Source: Hawksworthiomyces lignivorus
Taxonomy: Eukaryota > Ascomycota > Sordariomycetes > Ophiostomatales > Ophiostomataceae
DNA length: 64,000 bases
Assembly (NCBI GenBank): GCA_002917075.1
Contig: NTMA01000018.1
Coordinates: 463,526 to 527,525, forward strand
Direction of reading: 5' to 3'
Both the position numbers and the translations under genes were made by a program. Below, piece by piece: positions 1-12,731 of the stretch (positions are counted from its first letter, which is position 1; each line of letters opens with the position of its first letter). The notes beneath the pieces were generated by a model. The model saw only the letters and a list, made by a program, of their open reading frames with translations, was not told the origin of the DNA and made no database searches.

Positions 1-126
1 GGAGCTGGGGCAGCGACCGCCGCTGTGCACTCACGCATCCGGGGCGAAGAGATGATGCAGGGCCCGGAGCGGCTGGCCCTGTACGACGCGGTGTGGGGAG
101 ATGCGGCGCCAGACACCGGCAGCGGT

Positions 127-164
<38 letters not shown>

Positions 165-285
165 GCAAGAGGCGCACCTGGAGCCAGGGGACGTGCTGTT
201 CATCCCCAAGGGGTGGTGGCACAGCGTCAAGAGCACCTGCGCAGACGGCCGGCTGAACGCGTCGGTCAACTGGTGGTTCCGCTGA
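1..285 (+). CDS. JmjC / cupin-8 domain protein, 3' end only
   Basis: The frame is open from base 1 to a TGA at 283-285, so this is the C-terminal 94 residues of a gene that begins left of the window. After a run of serines the sequence reads LEPGDVLFIPKGWWHSVKS and then SVNWWFR. The first is the typical 'GD.LFIP..WWH.V' strand of JmjC/cupin-8 Fe(II)- and 2-oxoglutarate-dependent oxygenases (KDM8, Tyw5 and FIH-like). Its histidine would be the second histidine of the HxD...H metal site; the HxD lies outside the window. The family hydroxylates proteins or tRNA bases, and the substrate here cannot be told. It converges on the carrier gene ending at 582. The serine run sits in a loop before the conserved strand and is probably length-variable. 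Confidence 0.8.
130..162 (+). repeat. (AGC)11 microsatellite coding poly-serine
   Basis: Eleven perfect AGC units lie inside the JmjC-type gene and are read as serine. A trinucleotide run keeps the frame when its length changes. Confidence 0.95.
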
Positions 286-581
286 GAGGACAGAAGGCAG
301 GCAACAGAGGATGTGAGCATATACGCTTAGTTTATTTGAAAATCTTTGGCCCTCTACTTTTGGCTAGCTTGTGACGTTGTCTTGCTTTTCTAAATATACA
401 TGATTCTTCTATGTCCAAGCGCAAAAGGTATGGAAAGTTCGTATCCAAATAGAAAAGAGTAAACCAAAACCAGCAGCGACTCCGATGCTTTCTTATTCAG
501 CAGAGCAAGAATATACAGACATTGCAAAGAAAAACAAATACCACAGGGAAAAATGAGCATACTTTTTTCATCCCATTTCTC
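286..581. other. Convergent 3' spacer
   Basis: This is an AT-rich spacer between two convergent genes and must hold both 3' UTRs. I see no ORF or RNA gene in it. Confidence 0.6.
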
Positions 582-2308
582 TTATGCGGAGCCATCTCTC
601 ATCTTGCGGAAGAAGTCCATTGTGCCCTGGAAGACAACCAGGAGAATGCCACCTATAGGCACATGTTAGAAAGAGACGAGCCACACGGGGGAAATTACGA
701 AGAAAGAATGGGAGCAACCTACCACCAGGGCCAAGACGGAGAACCTTGGGCAGGAAACCCTTGTACAGCGCACCAAAGCCCTCCTCCTTCAGGACCGTGC
801 CGACGGAGGGCCAGGCCCAGTTGTACTTGGGAACCATGCCGCTGGTCCGTGTCTCGTTCTGGATGCGGCTCTTGACGACGTCCCTAATTCACTGTTAGCG
901 ATTTACTGATATCTCATCTCCTCCTCAAAATTGACAAGACAACCTCGCTGGAGGTACTTACATGGGCGTGTTCAGAATAGTACCGACGGTACCACCGATA
1001 GCTGCATACAGGGGTTAGAGATCAGGCAAAGAGACGAGGCCAAACTCGGGCCAAAAGAGCGAGGAAGAGATATAGAGAGGAATAGACATACTGCCGGCAA
1101 TAATGTCGTTCACCATCTTGCCCCGCTTCGTCTCGGCGCTGGGCAGCAGCTGGCGCACCTGGAAGATGCATCCAAAGTAGCCGGCATTCCAGAGGATGTG
1201 GCGCCACATGGTGCTCTCCAGACCCTGGTACATAGCCAGAACACCCTCGTTGCGGACCGTCTTGGCGACGACGTCCAGCATGCCGCTGTACTTGCCGGCC
1301 GACGCCTTGTCCTGGAGCCGAATCTTGACGAGCTCAAAGGGGACGACGCTGGGGAGGTGCGGGGTCAGCCTTGAAACCATTGCTCTCCTTCGCACATCGG
1401 AGAGCTCTCATCTGCGGAAGCTTGTACGTACACGAAACTCTCGGTGGCACCGGCCGTGGCACCAGTAAGGACACTCAGTCCCTGGGTCATCTTCTCCTGA
1501 CCGAAAGCTGTTCCAGAGAGTCAGTACGGCGGCTCTCTTGCCGGCAAGCGACGAGGAAGGGCTGCGGAAGGCTGCGGACGAGTTTACTTGCCCTTGCGGT
1601 AGACCTTTCCCCACTCGTCGTTGGCGGCAAACTTGGTGGCACGCTTCGGCGCCTCCATCATGATTGGGGCAGCAATGCCGCGATACAGCCGTGAGAAGCT
1701 GCAAGAGGTTAAGAGCGTCAGCCCAAAGAAGACGAAACCAATTGACAGAGAAAAACTCACCCCTCATAGCGGATGATCTTCTGGAAGCAGTCCAGCATGC
1801 CATTGTATGAATCAGGACCGGTGCCCTTGCCTGTCTGCAGCTGAACTCGGGTCTCTGTTGAGCGGGCGGTTAGTTTTAGCGAGCTCGGACTTGGTTCGGA
1901 AACAGGAAAAAAGGTGCCGCAAGGGCGCCGCCCCTTCGCAGTTACGTACTGACGACATCCAGCGGGTACATGACAAGAATCTACACATGGCATGTCAGCA
2001 GCGACCTCCCCGGGCCGGACGGTACCTCAATGGGAGGGGAATTGTGTCGTGTGACCGACCTCAGACACGCCGGCGACCGCGCTGTATAGACATCGGGATT
2101 AGCAATGAAAGTTTCCCCGACATAATCCGGGTGCTGGCCGCTCCCGGCAAAAGATGTCCCGAGGAGCAGGAATGCGAGAAAATCGAGACACAGCAAGGGA
2201 CAACAGCAATAAGATGCCAAGGGAGACAGCGGGAGAGAGAGAAAGACAAAGCAGCACGACATACCCGGCGGCGAACTGGTAGATGAAGGGAAGAGGCTTG
2301 TCCGACAT
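582..2308 (-). CDS. ODC1: Mitochondrial 2-oxodicarboxylate carrier (ODC type)
   Basis: Ten exons join in phase: 2265-2308, 2060-2081, 1950-1980, 1761-1854, 1592-1698, 1432-1507, 1092-1348, 962-1001, 723-883 and 582-652. They total 903 nt and give 300 residues, the normal size for a mitochondrial carrier. Three carrier signatures are visible: YPLDVVKTRVQLQ, VPFELVKIRLQD and TPMDVVKSRIQN, one per repeat (Px[DE]xx[KR]). Stretches such as IYQFAAGAVAGVSE and VLRLGPGGGILLVVF match the yeast Odc1/Odc2 group, which exchanges 2-oxoadipate and 2-oxoglutarate across the inner membrane for lysine and glutamate metabolism. The start is the ATG at 2306-2308, which opens MSDKPLPFIYQF. Exons of 22 and 31 nt and one GC-AG intron (1508-1591) make this gene easy to mis-annotate. 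The donor of intron 2 (GTCGGT) is weak. Confidence 0.9.
1508..1591 (-). other. GC-AG intron in the carrier gene
   Basis: The donor reads AAGG/GCAAGT and the acceptor AACAG, with a TACTGAC-like branch site. Only this pair keeps the frame, giving the join YRK-A-FGQEKMTQ expected for the family. The neighbouring GTAAAC donor would shift the frame and run into a stop. Confidence 0.8.
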
Positions 2309-4914
2309 CGTGATCTAGGCGTTTAGCAGTCGGAGGGCGGAAAGCGGAGAAATTAAAGAGGGACCGTGACGATGGGCCGTAGGAGGAGAAGAAGAAGAAG
2401 AGAAGGAAAGCCGAGAAAACAACAAGGCTCCGGGGCTATGAAGAGGGGATATATCGCAGCAGCTCGTGGAGGAGGCAGGAAAGAGAGTGGACGACAATTG
2501 GAAGCGCGAGAGAGGGGGACAGCCAGAATTGCGCCAGGAATTATTATAATAGCACACTTTAAAGAGCGATAAATAATAGCAGAGAGATAAGTCGAGCGCA
2601 ATACGGAATCCGATCCGAAAAAATTGGGTTCACAAAAAAAAATAATTAGGAGCCAAAAACCCCAAATATTGGTCAAAGGAGCTCCGAAACAGCGCAAAAA
2701 AAAGTCGCGCTGCTAAGTAGTTAGCTGCTGGTAGTAATTTTTTAATATTGCTGTAAGCAAAACGGGTAGCAGAGGTCTAGGCTTAACTTAGTCCACTATG
2801 GCAGTTGGCACTTTTGCGGGACTGCGTGCTAATGATGCTCCGTAATCTGCCTGTGCTTTCTATTACGGGAGCCGCCCTCTTAGCAGCTCTGCATTCTACT
2901 CTGCATTCTACCGTGCGCATATCCAGCAGTGCACGGCCTTTTCAATCTGCGAGAGAAAACCGGTACCGGAAGAAGCCTGTCAGGGCAAGCGTGGGGTTCC
3001 GCAGTACATGTACGCGACCCTTAACCCTTACAAAGGGGTGTGTACGAGTCGTACAGCGGGCTTGCCGCCTGTAGCGCTTTGCGGAGGAGCGGAGAGGAGG
3101 AGAGGATAGCGCGTAAAATGGCGCGAGCTTGCAGCGGAGCTAGCCGGACAGAAGGCGGTCGCTGGAATGGACAGACAACAGGGTTGGTGGACGAGCCAGG
3201 GCACAAGTCTTTTCTCGCATAAAAGAGCTTACCTGCTCCGTATTATACTGGTGTCCCTTGCATGTGGATGGGGATGTGACTGCGGATGCGGATGCGGATG
3301 CGGATACGAAATGCTGACGATCTCGCCATCCAATTCTAGTGCCGTGAAATTTTATTAGATGCTATTTCTTTTGCGACGACCAACTCTTCAAATGACTGCC
3401 GCGTCTATTATATGCTCTACGCAGGGAGCTTCTTCGCAAGACTGTGCGATGACTAATCGTGTCGCAAGCCCTATTAAGAGCATGCATACATAATAATACA
3501 GCAAGCAGCATATGCAAGAGCGCGATCCGCGGGGTCGACATCTCCCAGAGCTCGGAAGGAACGGTGGAGAGCAGAGCAGCCCTGTCAGTCCCTTTCCCCG
3601 CAAATGCTCTGCAGCAGCACCAGCAGCAGCATCAGCAGCAACAACAATTTAAGAGAGGGGAGTTGACAACAACAGCGGAAATCAGCAGAAATCAACACGG
3701 AACAACAGAGAACAGCAAAAAATAAAAAAAAGAGAAAGCAACAGAGGACGTCAATCGACAACCAAATTTGGCGATGCTGCCACGCACGCCCGCTCCCATT
3801 AGCACGTGGGAGAAGTGTTTCCCGACTACTCTGTTCTGCCATGTCAGCGACGCGACAGCAAGAAATAAACAAAGCACGAGAATGTGAAGATCGGATATGT
3901 ATCTTATGTACGTCATTGCCTTCACGGTCTTCCCTTTGCTTGGCACTGCTACCACGTGAAAGAATCACGTCTCTGTCTGTGAGATGGGAAGGGAACGACG
4001 AGATTCCGTATGAGGAAGGAAAGGCCCTCTTGCGACCCTAATTCGACGCACCTGCCGCTTTGATTGGCTAGCAGGCCTAATCGCTCCGCGGGCTTCTGGA
4101 ACTTATCGGGTATTGCACTTAGACACTAAGACATTTGCAGAGCCTGGGGGAAGGCGCGCGCGTCACAGTTACTCACACTATAGGCATGTAAGATACCTAC
4201 CGTGCCTACCTACTCAACGCACACTCACACATTTTCGGTTGTGTCCCTCTCTATTTTGCCTTCTTCCTCTTCCCTCCTCTTCCTATTACTCCTCCTCCTC
4301 TTCTAGATCTATTTCAATCACGACAAACCAAAAAAGCCACGCCCTCTGCGTTCTCGTGGCCCTTTCGAAACTAAACCCCGCCTTCATTTCGCTCTTCCTT
4401 TTCCTGGCCCCCTTTTTGCGTATATTAACCAAGCTTCAGGAATACAGATTTCCGTGTCTATCAACCTCTCAAATTCCCGTTCCCCTTCCCTCGTTATCTT
4501 TCTGACTCAACCGCGACAACCGATCGTCCCGACTATCTGACCTCCTCTTGTCCGTCGACTTTCGAATTCCACGAAACTTGTTATCGTCTGCTTCGCGATT
4601 AGGCAAATATACTTGTCGACTGCTTTGCAAGCTTTTTTCGTCCATCACAACATTCGGCGCATCTCATCTCCTCCCCATCTCCCTCCAGGCATCTACCGCG
4701 CAAGCCCGTAGACACAGGCTCATCCTGAGACCAGACACGAAATCTTTCACCTGCCATCGCCCTCTCTCGACCATCGTTGCAGGTCCCTCTCCGCCGCGCT
4801 TCTCTTACGCACCTTTAAAAAAGCCGTGATCCCCTGAGACTCACAGCGAGGTGCGCTTCGAAGCGTTCAAGGAGGGGCTTGCCGTTGATCCTCTCCTTTC
4901 TGCTTTCCTTCTAA
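2309..4914. other. Divergent intergenic region, 2.6 kb
   Basis: This separates the start of the carrier gene (-) from the ankyrin/RCC1/BTB gene (+). It is low in complexity. It holds purine-rich tracts near 2380-2520, an AT-rich stretch at 2540-2760, four TGCGGA units at 3281-3305, CAG/CAA-rich sequence near 3605-3650 and a CT-rich leader at 4230-4900. No ORF shows a protein-like composition. Confidence 0.6.
3281..3305 (+). repeat. TGCGGA hexanucleotide repeat (about 4 copies)
   Basis: Four consecutive TGCGGA units occur in non-coding DNA upstream of the ankyrin/RCC1/BTB gene. No function is apparent. Confidence 0.85.
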
Positions 4915-7900
4915 ATGAGTCAACTCTGGTCGTGCTACGTCGCAGACAATGTCGATCGCTTTCGACGCCTGCTCGCCCTGACCGGCCACAGCGCCCAGGC
5001 AGCTGCCGTATGGAACGCGAACGTCGGCGGTAGCGTCGGCGGCGGCGCCTCCTCTGGTGCCATTGCTGGCATTGGTGGGTCTGGATCCGCCAGAGACCCG
5101 GGCAGCATCCCCTTTGCAACATCCCCGAGAACGCCTGGCGGCAAGTCGCGCAAGGCTGCTGGCCATGGCTCTGCCTACGGAAGCGCCAAGTCCGGTGCCT
5201 CTGGCGCCATCGGCAAGAGCGAGATCAACAGCCGCGACCATGCCGGCCTGACTATCCTGCTGCGTGCCGCCGGTTCCGCGTCCGACAACGCCCTTGCCTT
5301 CGTCCAAGCCCTCCTAGAGCACCCGGCCGTCGACATCTACGTGCAAGACCCGGAGAGCGGCTGGAATGCGCTCCATCGTGCCCTCTATGCGGGCAACATA
5401 TCCATCGCCCGCCTGCTCCTTGAGCGGGAGCGCAGAGACATCGCTGGACGGACGCTTGGCGCCCCTGTCGGCCGTACGGGACAGCTCATCAAGACCAAAG
5501 ATCACGAAGGAAACAGTCCGTTTGATCTGTATAACTCGACCATTGGAGAGCGACTTTTGAATGCTCTCGATGACCCTGATTCGTTGGTGGAAGAGGACTC
5601 GGACGACGACGAGATCGCCCTGCAGGAAAACAGACCCAAGTTCGTTGGCTCTTTCTCTTCCATTGCTTCCACTAAATGTTTTAATCTTGCTCGTCTTTGC
5701 GTCTAACTTGGTGCCAAACTAGGAACGCTGGAAACTTGCAGGCTCTTGTGGACGGAGAAGGTAGGCGCCAGCGCCAGCCATCATGTTCTCCTGTCTTTGC
5801 TGTGCCGCTGCTTCTCGTGCTGACTCGCTGCCGCGTTTAGATCTATTCTTCTTCGGGAGCAACAAAAACTTAAATCTCGGCCTTGGCGACGGAGACGACC
5901 GCCAGTTTCCAGAACGAGTCTACCTAAAGCGACCAGACCATCTCGCCCACCGCCTGTACGAAGAGCATCTGGAGCAGGCTGCGAAAATATCTGACACGCC
6001 AGTTATCCTGCCCGATGATGTGGCTGATATCCCGGCACTTGTTCAAGGCCAGCCGTTGTTGATTCACGACGTGGTCTTGTCCAAGCTTCACAGTGCTATA
6101 TTGACGGCCGATCCGATATCGAACCTCTACGTCTGTGGTATTGGTCGAGGCGGCCGCCTCGGTCTCGGGGATGAGAACACCCGCTTCTCCTTTCAGCCTG
6201 TGCAGGGGCCTCTGACAGAGAAGAAGATCGTCCAAGTGGCTCTCGGCCAAAATCACAGCATGGCTGTGACCGACAATGGCGAGCTTTGGACCTGGGGCTC
6301 CAACACTTTCTCTCAGCTGGGCTACACGCCGCCGCCGCCTGCAAAGATAGATGAAGATCCTATGAGCCCGACGCCTCGCCAAGTTTTCGGTCCGCTGAGA
6401 AAAGAGCCCATCCTTGGTGTCGCTGCATCTTCTCTGCACTCTGTCGCCCATACAGGGTCGTCTCTGTACTGCTGGGGCAAGAATGTCGGCCAGCTGGCTC
6501 TCATGGATGCAGACTCGCGCTCTCTGGATGTTCAACAGGTCCCACGCAAGGTTGCTGCTTCGCTTTTTTCTTCTCCGATTGTTGCTGTTTCTGCCATTGA
6601 CAAAGCCACAACATGCCTCCTTGCGAACCACACCGTGTGCGTCTTTACTAGCTATGGATACAACATTGTCAAGTTTCCCTTTACCGAGACCTATGGCCAC
6701 CACGCCCGTCTAGGCCACTTCAACATGTCTTCGCGCTATGATCCGGGCCGCAGCCAGATCAGCTACATTGCATCCGGCGGCGAAACTATTGTAGCCGCTA
6801 CGAGCCGCGGTGACCTCTTTACCATGAATCTGACAAACGTCTCTGACTCGAGCCAGTCGGCCACCTCCACGACCAACCCGTCCAAGATCCGCGGAGCTCT
6901 CACGCAGCCGCAGTGCATTTGGACCGCACGCAAAGACGGCGTGCGCTCTGTCGACGTAGGGGAACAAGGCTCTGTGATAATCAGCACGCATTCCGGCGCC
7001 GTCTGGCGCCGCGTGAAGCGGGCCAAGGCGAAAGACGCTCATGTCAGCGGCGGGGCAAAGACCGACGCGAAGAAGAAAGACTACAAGTTTCAGCGTGTGC
7101 CTTTTATCACAAACGTGGCCACAGTGCGAAGCTCGACTTTTGGTGCTTTCGCCGCCATTCGACGCGACTCTGATGTCATTAAAAAGCAGATTGCCGTCGA
7201 CGAACAGACGCTGTGGGACGATGTCCAGCCCTTGGTGGTGCTCCGTGACTTCGAATCTTCGGAGCCCCAGAGCAAGGATGCGGACACGCTCAAGTTTTGG
7301 AATGCCGAGACCCTGAAAGAGCGCCTCGGTGACGTTGCGTATCAGGTCCTGCGGGCCACCGAGCTCGAGAGCGACTTGGCCCAGTACCTGACAGACTGGT
7401 CGTACAAGAACAGGACAGCAGCGCCACTCGGCGCGGTGCTATGCACGTCTCTGTCCCCGGAGATTCGTATCCCGGTACATAGCTGGATTTTATCTGCGCG
7501 CAGCAGCGTGTTGCGCAACGGGCTAGCTCAGTGTCGACGAGGGGAAGGCCCGTTTGAACTGCCTGACCTGCTGCATGCGGAAATTGAGCAGGAAGGAGGC
7601 ACGCCCACGGCTGTTATTACATTTTCCGGCTTGGATCTGCTCAGCTTATTGAATCTGGTTCTTTTCCTCTACGAAGACAAGGCCATACCCGTGTGGAACT
7701 ATACGCGCCAGGCACCACCGTTGGCATATCGCTACCGCCAGGTGCGAGCAGAAGTTATGAAGCTCGCTATGCGTCTCAATATGGCTCAACTGGAGACTGC
7801 TGCCCGCATCCAGATAGAGCCCAAACGAAGCATGGATCGGGATTTTCGCCTCGCCATGCAGGACCCGCAGTTTTTCGAAGATGGTGATGCCATATTAGAG

Positions 7901-10288
7901 CTGAACGGCGCTGAAGTTCCTGTCCACAGCGTGTTATTGTGCCAGCGCTGCCCATGGTTCCAAGGTCTGTTCCACGGGCGCTCTGGGGGCATGTGGCTGG
8001 CCGGTCGCAGAGGGGCTGAGGGAACATCCAGCAAGGTGCGCATTGACTTGAAGCACATGGACCCCAGCGCCTTTCAGTACGTTCTGCAGTTTCTATACGC
8101 CGACACCGGGGGCGAATTGTTTGACTCGCTTGTATCCCCAAATCTCGAGGCCTTTTTTGATTCCGTCCTCGACGTCCTGAGCATTGCCGACGAGTTGATG
8201 CTCGACCGGCTCTCGCAGATATGCCAGCTGGTGCTCGGGCAGTTTACCAATACACGCAACGTGTCACAGTTGCTCAACACGGTCAGTGCTTGCTCTGTCT
8301 CCGAGTTCAAAGATGCTGGTCTCGAGTACATCTGCCTGCAGATGGAGATGATGCTTGAGAATCACCTGCTGGATGATCTTGACGAGGACTTGCTGCAGGA
8401 GCTGGACGGGGTAGTCCGCGACAACCAGATGACGCAGATGCCGTTTGCCAAGAGCGGCCGGGCAGAGCTTGAGCTGCACCAGAAATATCCCGAGCTGGCT
8501 CAGGACATTGACGAAGAGCGGCAGCGGCGCATCAGAGAGATGGTATTCAAGTCCACACAGCGCGAGGAAGAGCGCCGCGTAGTTTCCACATCGTTCAAGA
8601 GTCGAATTGGCAGCCTGGACGACCTGTCGACGTCAGCTCCGCGGACGACTCCTGAACGGTCGAGGAGGAAGTCTCGTAGCGCTCGCAATGAACCCTTGAG
8701 CCCTGACTTACGGCCGAAGGCATCTCACACGGATCTTATCTTCAGCATGGAGGAAGAGGACGCTGCGGAGCTAAGCGGCAGTCCTTTAACTGGTACCAGG
8801 CCGTCAAGCAGCGGTGGTATCGATGCACAGGATGATCAAGGCCGAATGGCAGGATCAAGCTCATTGAGAGAAGAAGACGGTCTAGGTATCTCGCCGTCGC
8901 CATCCCAGCCTCGAGTGCAAATTACTGGGACATCGCCACTGGCCAACTCCGTGCTGCCTACAACTCCTAGCACGCCTGCCACTCGTCCTATAGGACGGGG
9001 CTTTGTCAGACTTGGCTCATCTACGGCGGCGACCGCGGCAGCTAGCAATGCTATTTCGAGTGAGGTGAGAACGCCGAAAGGAGAGAACAATGCCCGTCCA
9101 TGGGGGTCGCCTACACCTGCTTCTACGTCCAGGTTAGATTTACGGACCATCATGACGGAGACTACATCATCGCCGCCGGCAAATAGGACATTGGCGCTCT
9201 CTGTCTCTCCCGATGCGCAGCGGGGGATTGAAGCAACTGCATCACCAAAAGTCGGCCCCCCCAAGATGTCACAAAAAGAGCGGAAGAAGCAGCAGCAGCA
9301 GCAACAGCAAGAGCAGGCAGCATCCAAGAATGCACCAAAAGGACCGGCGTGGGACACAAGCCAAGGCCCGAGTGATGGGAGACGCTCATCGGCGCCGTGG
9401 AATGTATCAAAGGCACCTGCCGAGCAAGCAAAGCAGTCTTCAGCCCGCCTTGCCCCTCCGCCAGCTTCATCTCCTGCTGTTGCGGCACCGATCAGTGTTT
9501 CGCCGGTGCTTGTCTCTACGGACCCCAACCCAGGGCCTACGGCCAAACCGAGCACAAAGAAGTCTTATCACAGTCCGCGGGCGGCATCTCCCGACACGCG
9601 CTTTGCGGGCCAGCCGCGCCCCAGCGCCGGCAGTTCTAATCCTGGGCCCTCTTCATCGTCTAATTCTGCACCGTTGGTGCCGCATTCCACGGTGTACATC
9701 AAGCCTCGGCCAAAAGCAGAGCCCTTGCTTGGCGTGAGCATGGCGGACATTATCTTCCAGCAGCAGCTGGAGCAGGAGAGCATGCGCGAAGCAGTAGCCA
9801 AGCGAAGCTTGCAAGAGATCCAGCAGGAGCAGGCCTTCCAGGAATGGTGGGACCAAGAAAGCCGGCGGACACAAGAAGAGGAGGCCAGACGAGTGGCGCG
9901 GGAAAAAGGCCGTGAGGGACGGGGACGAGGAGGCCGGGGACCGAAGTCGAGCGGCAGCGCCAGTGCTGGAGGGGCAAGCTCTGACCCGGCAGCAGCGGCT
10001 GCTGGTGACGAAGGCGACAAAGGCAACTCTCGCAAGGGCAAGACAGCTGGAAGCAGCAGCCATGGCAGCAAGACGGCCAGCAGGGGTGGTGGCGGCGGCG
10101 GCAGTCGTGGTCATCGCGGAGGACGAGATAGTGCTAGTGGTGGAGGCGGTGGTCGTAGTGAAGCTGATGGGGTCAGCAAGGGTAGCAGCGCCAATCTGCA
10201 AGCTACTACTAGGCAGCACCACGTGGAGGCTCCCGGTGCAGAAGGGAGCAGTTTTGCGCGGCGAAGAGGGCGGGGCGGCAAGGCTTGA
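4915..10288 (+). CDS. Ankyrin-RCC1-BTB protein (inhibitor of Bruton kinase-like)
   Basis: Three exons (4915-5639, 5723-5760, 5841-10288) sum to 5211 nt and encode 1736 residues. The order is: ankyrin-type repeats at about 100-215 (SGWNALHRALYAGNISIARL); RCC1 repeats from about 260 (LFFFGSNKNLNLGLGDGDD, then VCGIGRGGRLGLGDEN and LWTWGSNTFSQLGY); a BTB-like segment near 785 (IPVHSWILSARSSVL); a second BTB at about 930-1010 (AEVPVHSVLLCQRCPWFQGL); and a long disordered C-terminus ending in Gly/Arg-rich RGG-like sequence. The architecture matches the IBtk family, which in animals works as a Cul3 adaptor. A Cul3-linked role here is inference. The 38-nt middle exon supplies the conserved ALVDGED link between ankyrin and RCC1 parts. 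The tail carries a Q run near 9290 and a coiled-coil-like E/Q/R segment near 9760-9930. Confidence 0.88.
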
Positions 10289-11745
10289 AGTGGAGGCCTT
10301 GGCTAGCAGAGGCTCTTTTTTTCGGCAGGAGGAAATGTTTATTTTCGTTCTTCCTAATATGCGTTGTAATATTGTCGCTTAAGCCGTCTGTTCCCCCCTC
10401 GATGCCCGTTCTCAAAGGATCGTGTTGTCCTTTCTGCATACACGCTTATTAGAGCTTTTTGACTACCGCTAGCGTTCTGCCGGATTGTTTACTTTATATA
10501 TAATGTTGGGTAGTTATGTACGTTTCACCAATTGCTTGTACCAATTAGAAGATACCTGCTCTGGACCACAGACACAATTGCGTCGAATTGAAGCGGGAGT
10601 AAGGCAGATGCGTAAACAGCAAGTCCTGCCCAGGGATGCACCAATCCAGCAGACGAGATGCGCACACGGTTCAGATTGGCTGGCTTGCATGGTCATCGCG
10701 AAGCTGGACAATACGATGTATGCTGTCATAGCATCAAGTACTCCACGGTGGAAAGCCTGGGACGCTTGTTGTCCTAGGCAGCCAGAAATCCTTCTGGGTG
10801 AATCACCTCTTCTGGCATACAATTTTTTTTCCGTCCATGTACCTTGGCACGGACAGGGCTCTACTGTCTCTACTTGTGTGAAGCAAATCAAAATCTGACA
10901 GTCATATACGGCTTTTTATATGCACACCATTCTCGCTGCTCAAGTCGAATTGGGCATCCCGCCTGTCCCACACACACCCTCTTTGCGCAGGGCGTTCTGA
11001 ACATGGAAAAGAAGAGTAAAATAGTCCGCACCAAACAACTTTCTGGGATGCTTTTTCGCAATGACTCGAGCTTAGCCTTCTCTGTGGGCCTCAATTGTGA
11101 TATGTCCTCTGCTTTCTCGCTTGCCTGCTCATGGCTGATTGACGGACAAGGAGCGTTCGCTGCCTTGCACCGCACGTCTGCCTAGACGTCATTGACCACA
11201 CAGAAGACGAGAACGGGAAGCGGAGAAAAGAAAAAGTAGGAAAAAAAAAAAAAAGAAGAATTAACAATAAATGCAAAATGAAACCAAGGCAATTGATCAA
11301 TTACATAAAAGTGCAAAAAATGTTACTTTTTTTTTTTTCATTCTCCTTCCTCGTCTCCGATCTCACCGCCTGAGCTATTCACAGCAGTCCACGTCTCTGT
11401 TGCATACTGCATGGGAGAACAGCAAGGCAGCCAAGAGGGACGACAGGTGATGGGCGACACGGAATCTAGATTGCAGCCTGTGGGCTTGCTTCCGGTTGTA
11501 AACAATAGAAAGACGAAATCGTTTCTTTTTTCTTTTTCCGTCTCGATCTGCACTCGCTAAAGGAGAGAGAGAGGCACACGGACGGTGTCGTCGCATCCCA
11601 CGTCGTCGGCGCAGATGCACGACCAGATAGATTGGGATACGAGAAGACGCAGACCTGGAAGAATGGAAGTCGCCGCGATTTCTCTTATCTTCAAATGAAA
11701 AAGGCAATCTATGCAAAGTGCACAGAGCAATCGGTTACGTAGGTC

Positions 11746-11780
11746 ACAATAATACAAATAATACAATAATACAATAATAC
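11746..11780 (+). repeat. ACAATAAT-type short tandem repeat
   Basis: Four imperfect copies of an 8-9 bp A/T-rich unit lie in non-coding DNA. Confidence 0.8.
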
Positions 11781-12715
11781 CACTCACCACAGACACGCAC
11801 TGGGTGGCTTGCCCGCCGCAAATCAGCATCGAAGCCGTTGGCGGCCGCAAGGGGGAGAAGCGCACCATGGCCGGCGAGCTTTAACGTATTCGTTTAAATC
11901 TGGCACACACACGCTCTAGCTCCCTCTAGCACTCAATCGAGCTGTCTCGCGCCAGGCTTGAGGCCAATCAATGGGCGGGGCTGTGGCGTGAGCGGTGGCA
12001 CCGCACGGTGTGAGCTGCTGGAGGGAGGGTCGAGGAGGTTTCGAAGGGGGGAGGGCTGCGCTGTCTGCACTGTCTTCCGCCTTTCTGGGACTTCTGGGAG
12101 GGCGAGGAGGGTTTTCCTGGGTTCCGCTGGCTGAAGCAATTGGTTCGTAGAAAAGCGATCAATTGACCTGCAGCTCGTGATAGCAATACCACAGCAGGTC
12201 ATTCCGCATTCGGGCTTTGCCTGAATTATCGTCTCCTATACAACAGAAAGCTCTCACGCTCTCTCCTTCGCTTCTTTTGCCGGCTTGCGATATCATTATG
12301 CTCATCATGGGACCCCTTTTTCGTCCTCTCTCCTTTTTTTTTTCTCGCGCTATCAGCTCCATTTTCTCACCTCGAAGGATTCCCATGCTGAGCAGAGGCA
12401 GCAGTCATTTCTGTCGATCTTGCCCGCCACATGCTTATCCTTGCTCTCATTCTCGTTCTTGCTCTTGCTCTTGTTCTTGTTTTTCTTTTTCTAGCTTACT
12501 GACGACAAAAAGTCGCGTGTCAGGGCGGAGAGAGAGAGCCCTAAAGCATAGTATTTTTGATCTTGTTAGTTGGCAGCGTCTGCAGAGATACGTGACATGT
12601 GCACATGAATCTAGCTTAATAGACGCTTGGTTCTTCGGAAACGAATGATATTATCGCTGATAATCATACAGTGTCAGATACGGTGTGAGTGGAGAGTACC
12701 CTAGAGAGACACATA

Positions 12716-12731
12716 AGAGAGAGAGAGAGAG
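12716..12731 (+). repeat. (AG)8 dinucleotide run
   Basis: A perfect AG dinucleotide run lies in the gene-free interval. Confidence 0.85.

Noticed and set aside
4113..4829. Plus-strand ORFs of 93-130 codons upstream of the ankyrin/RCC1/BTB gene
   Set aside because: They are translations of a CT-rich leader (poly S/L/P) with no domain.
10485..10898. Overlapping ORFs of 125-137 codons on both strands
   Set aside because: They lack motifs, splice-consistent extension and coding-like composition, so they look like chance ORFs.
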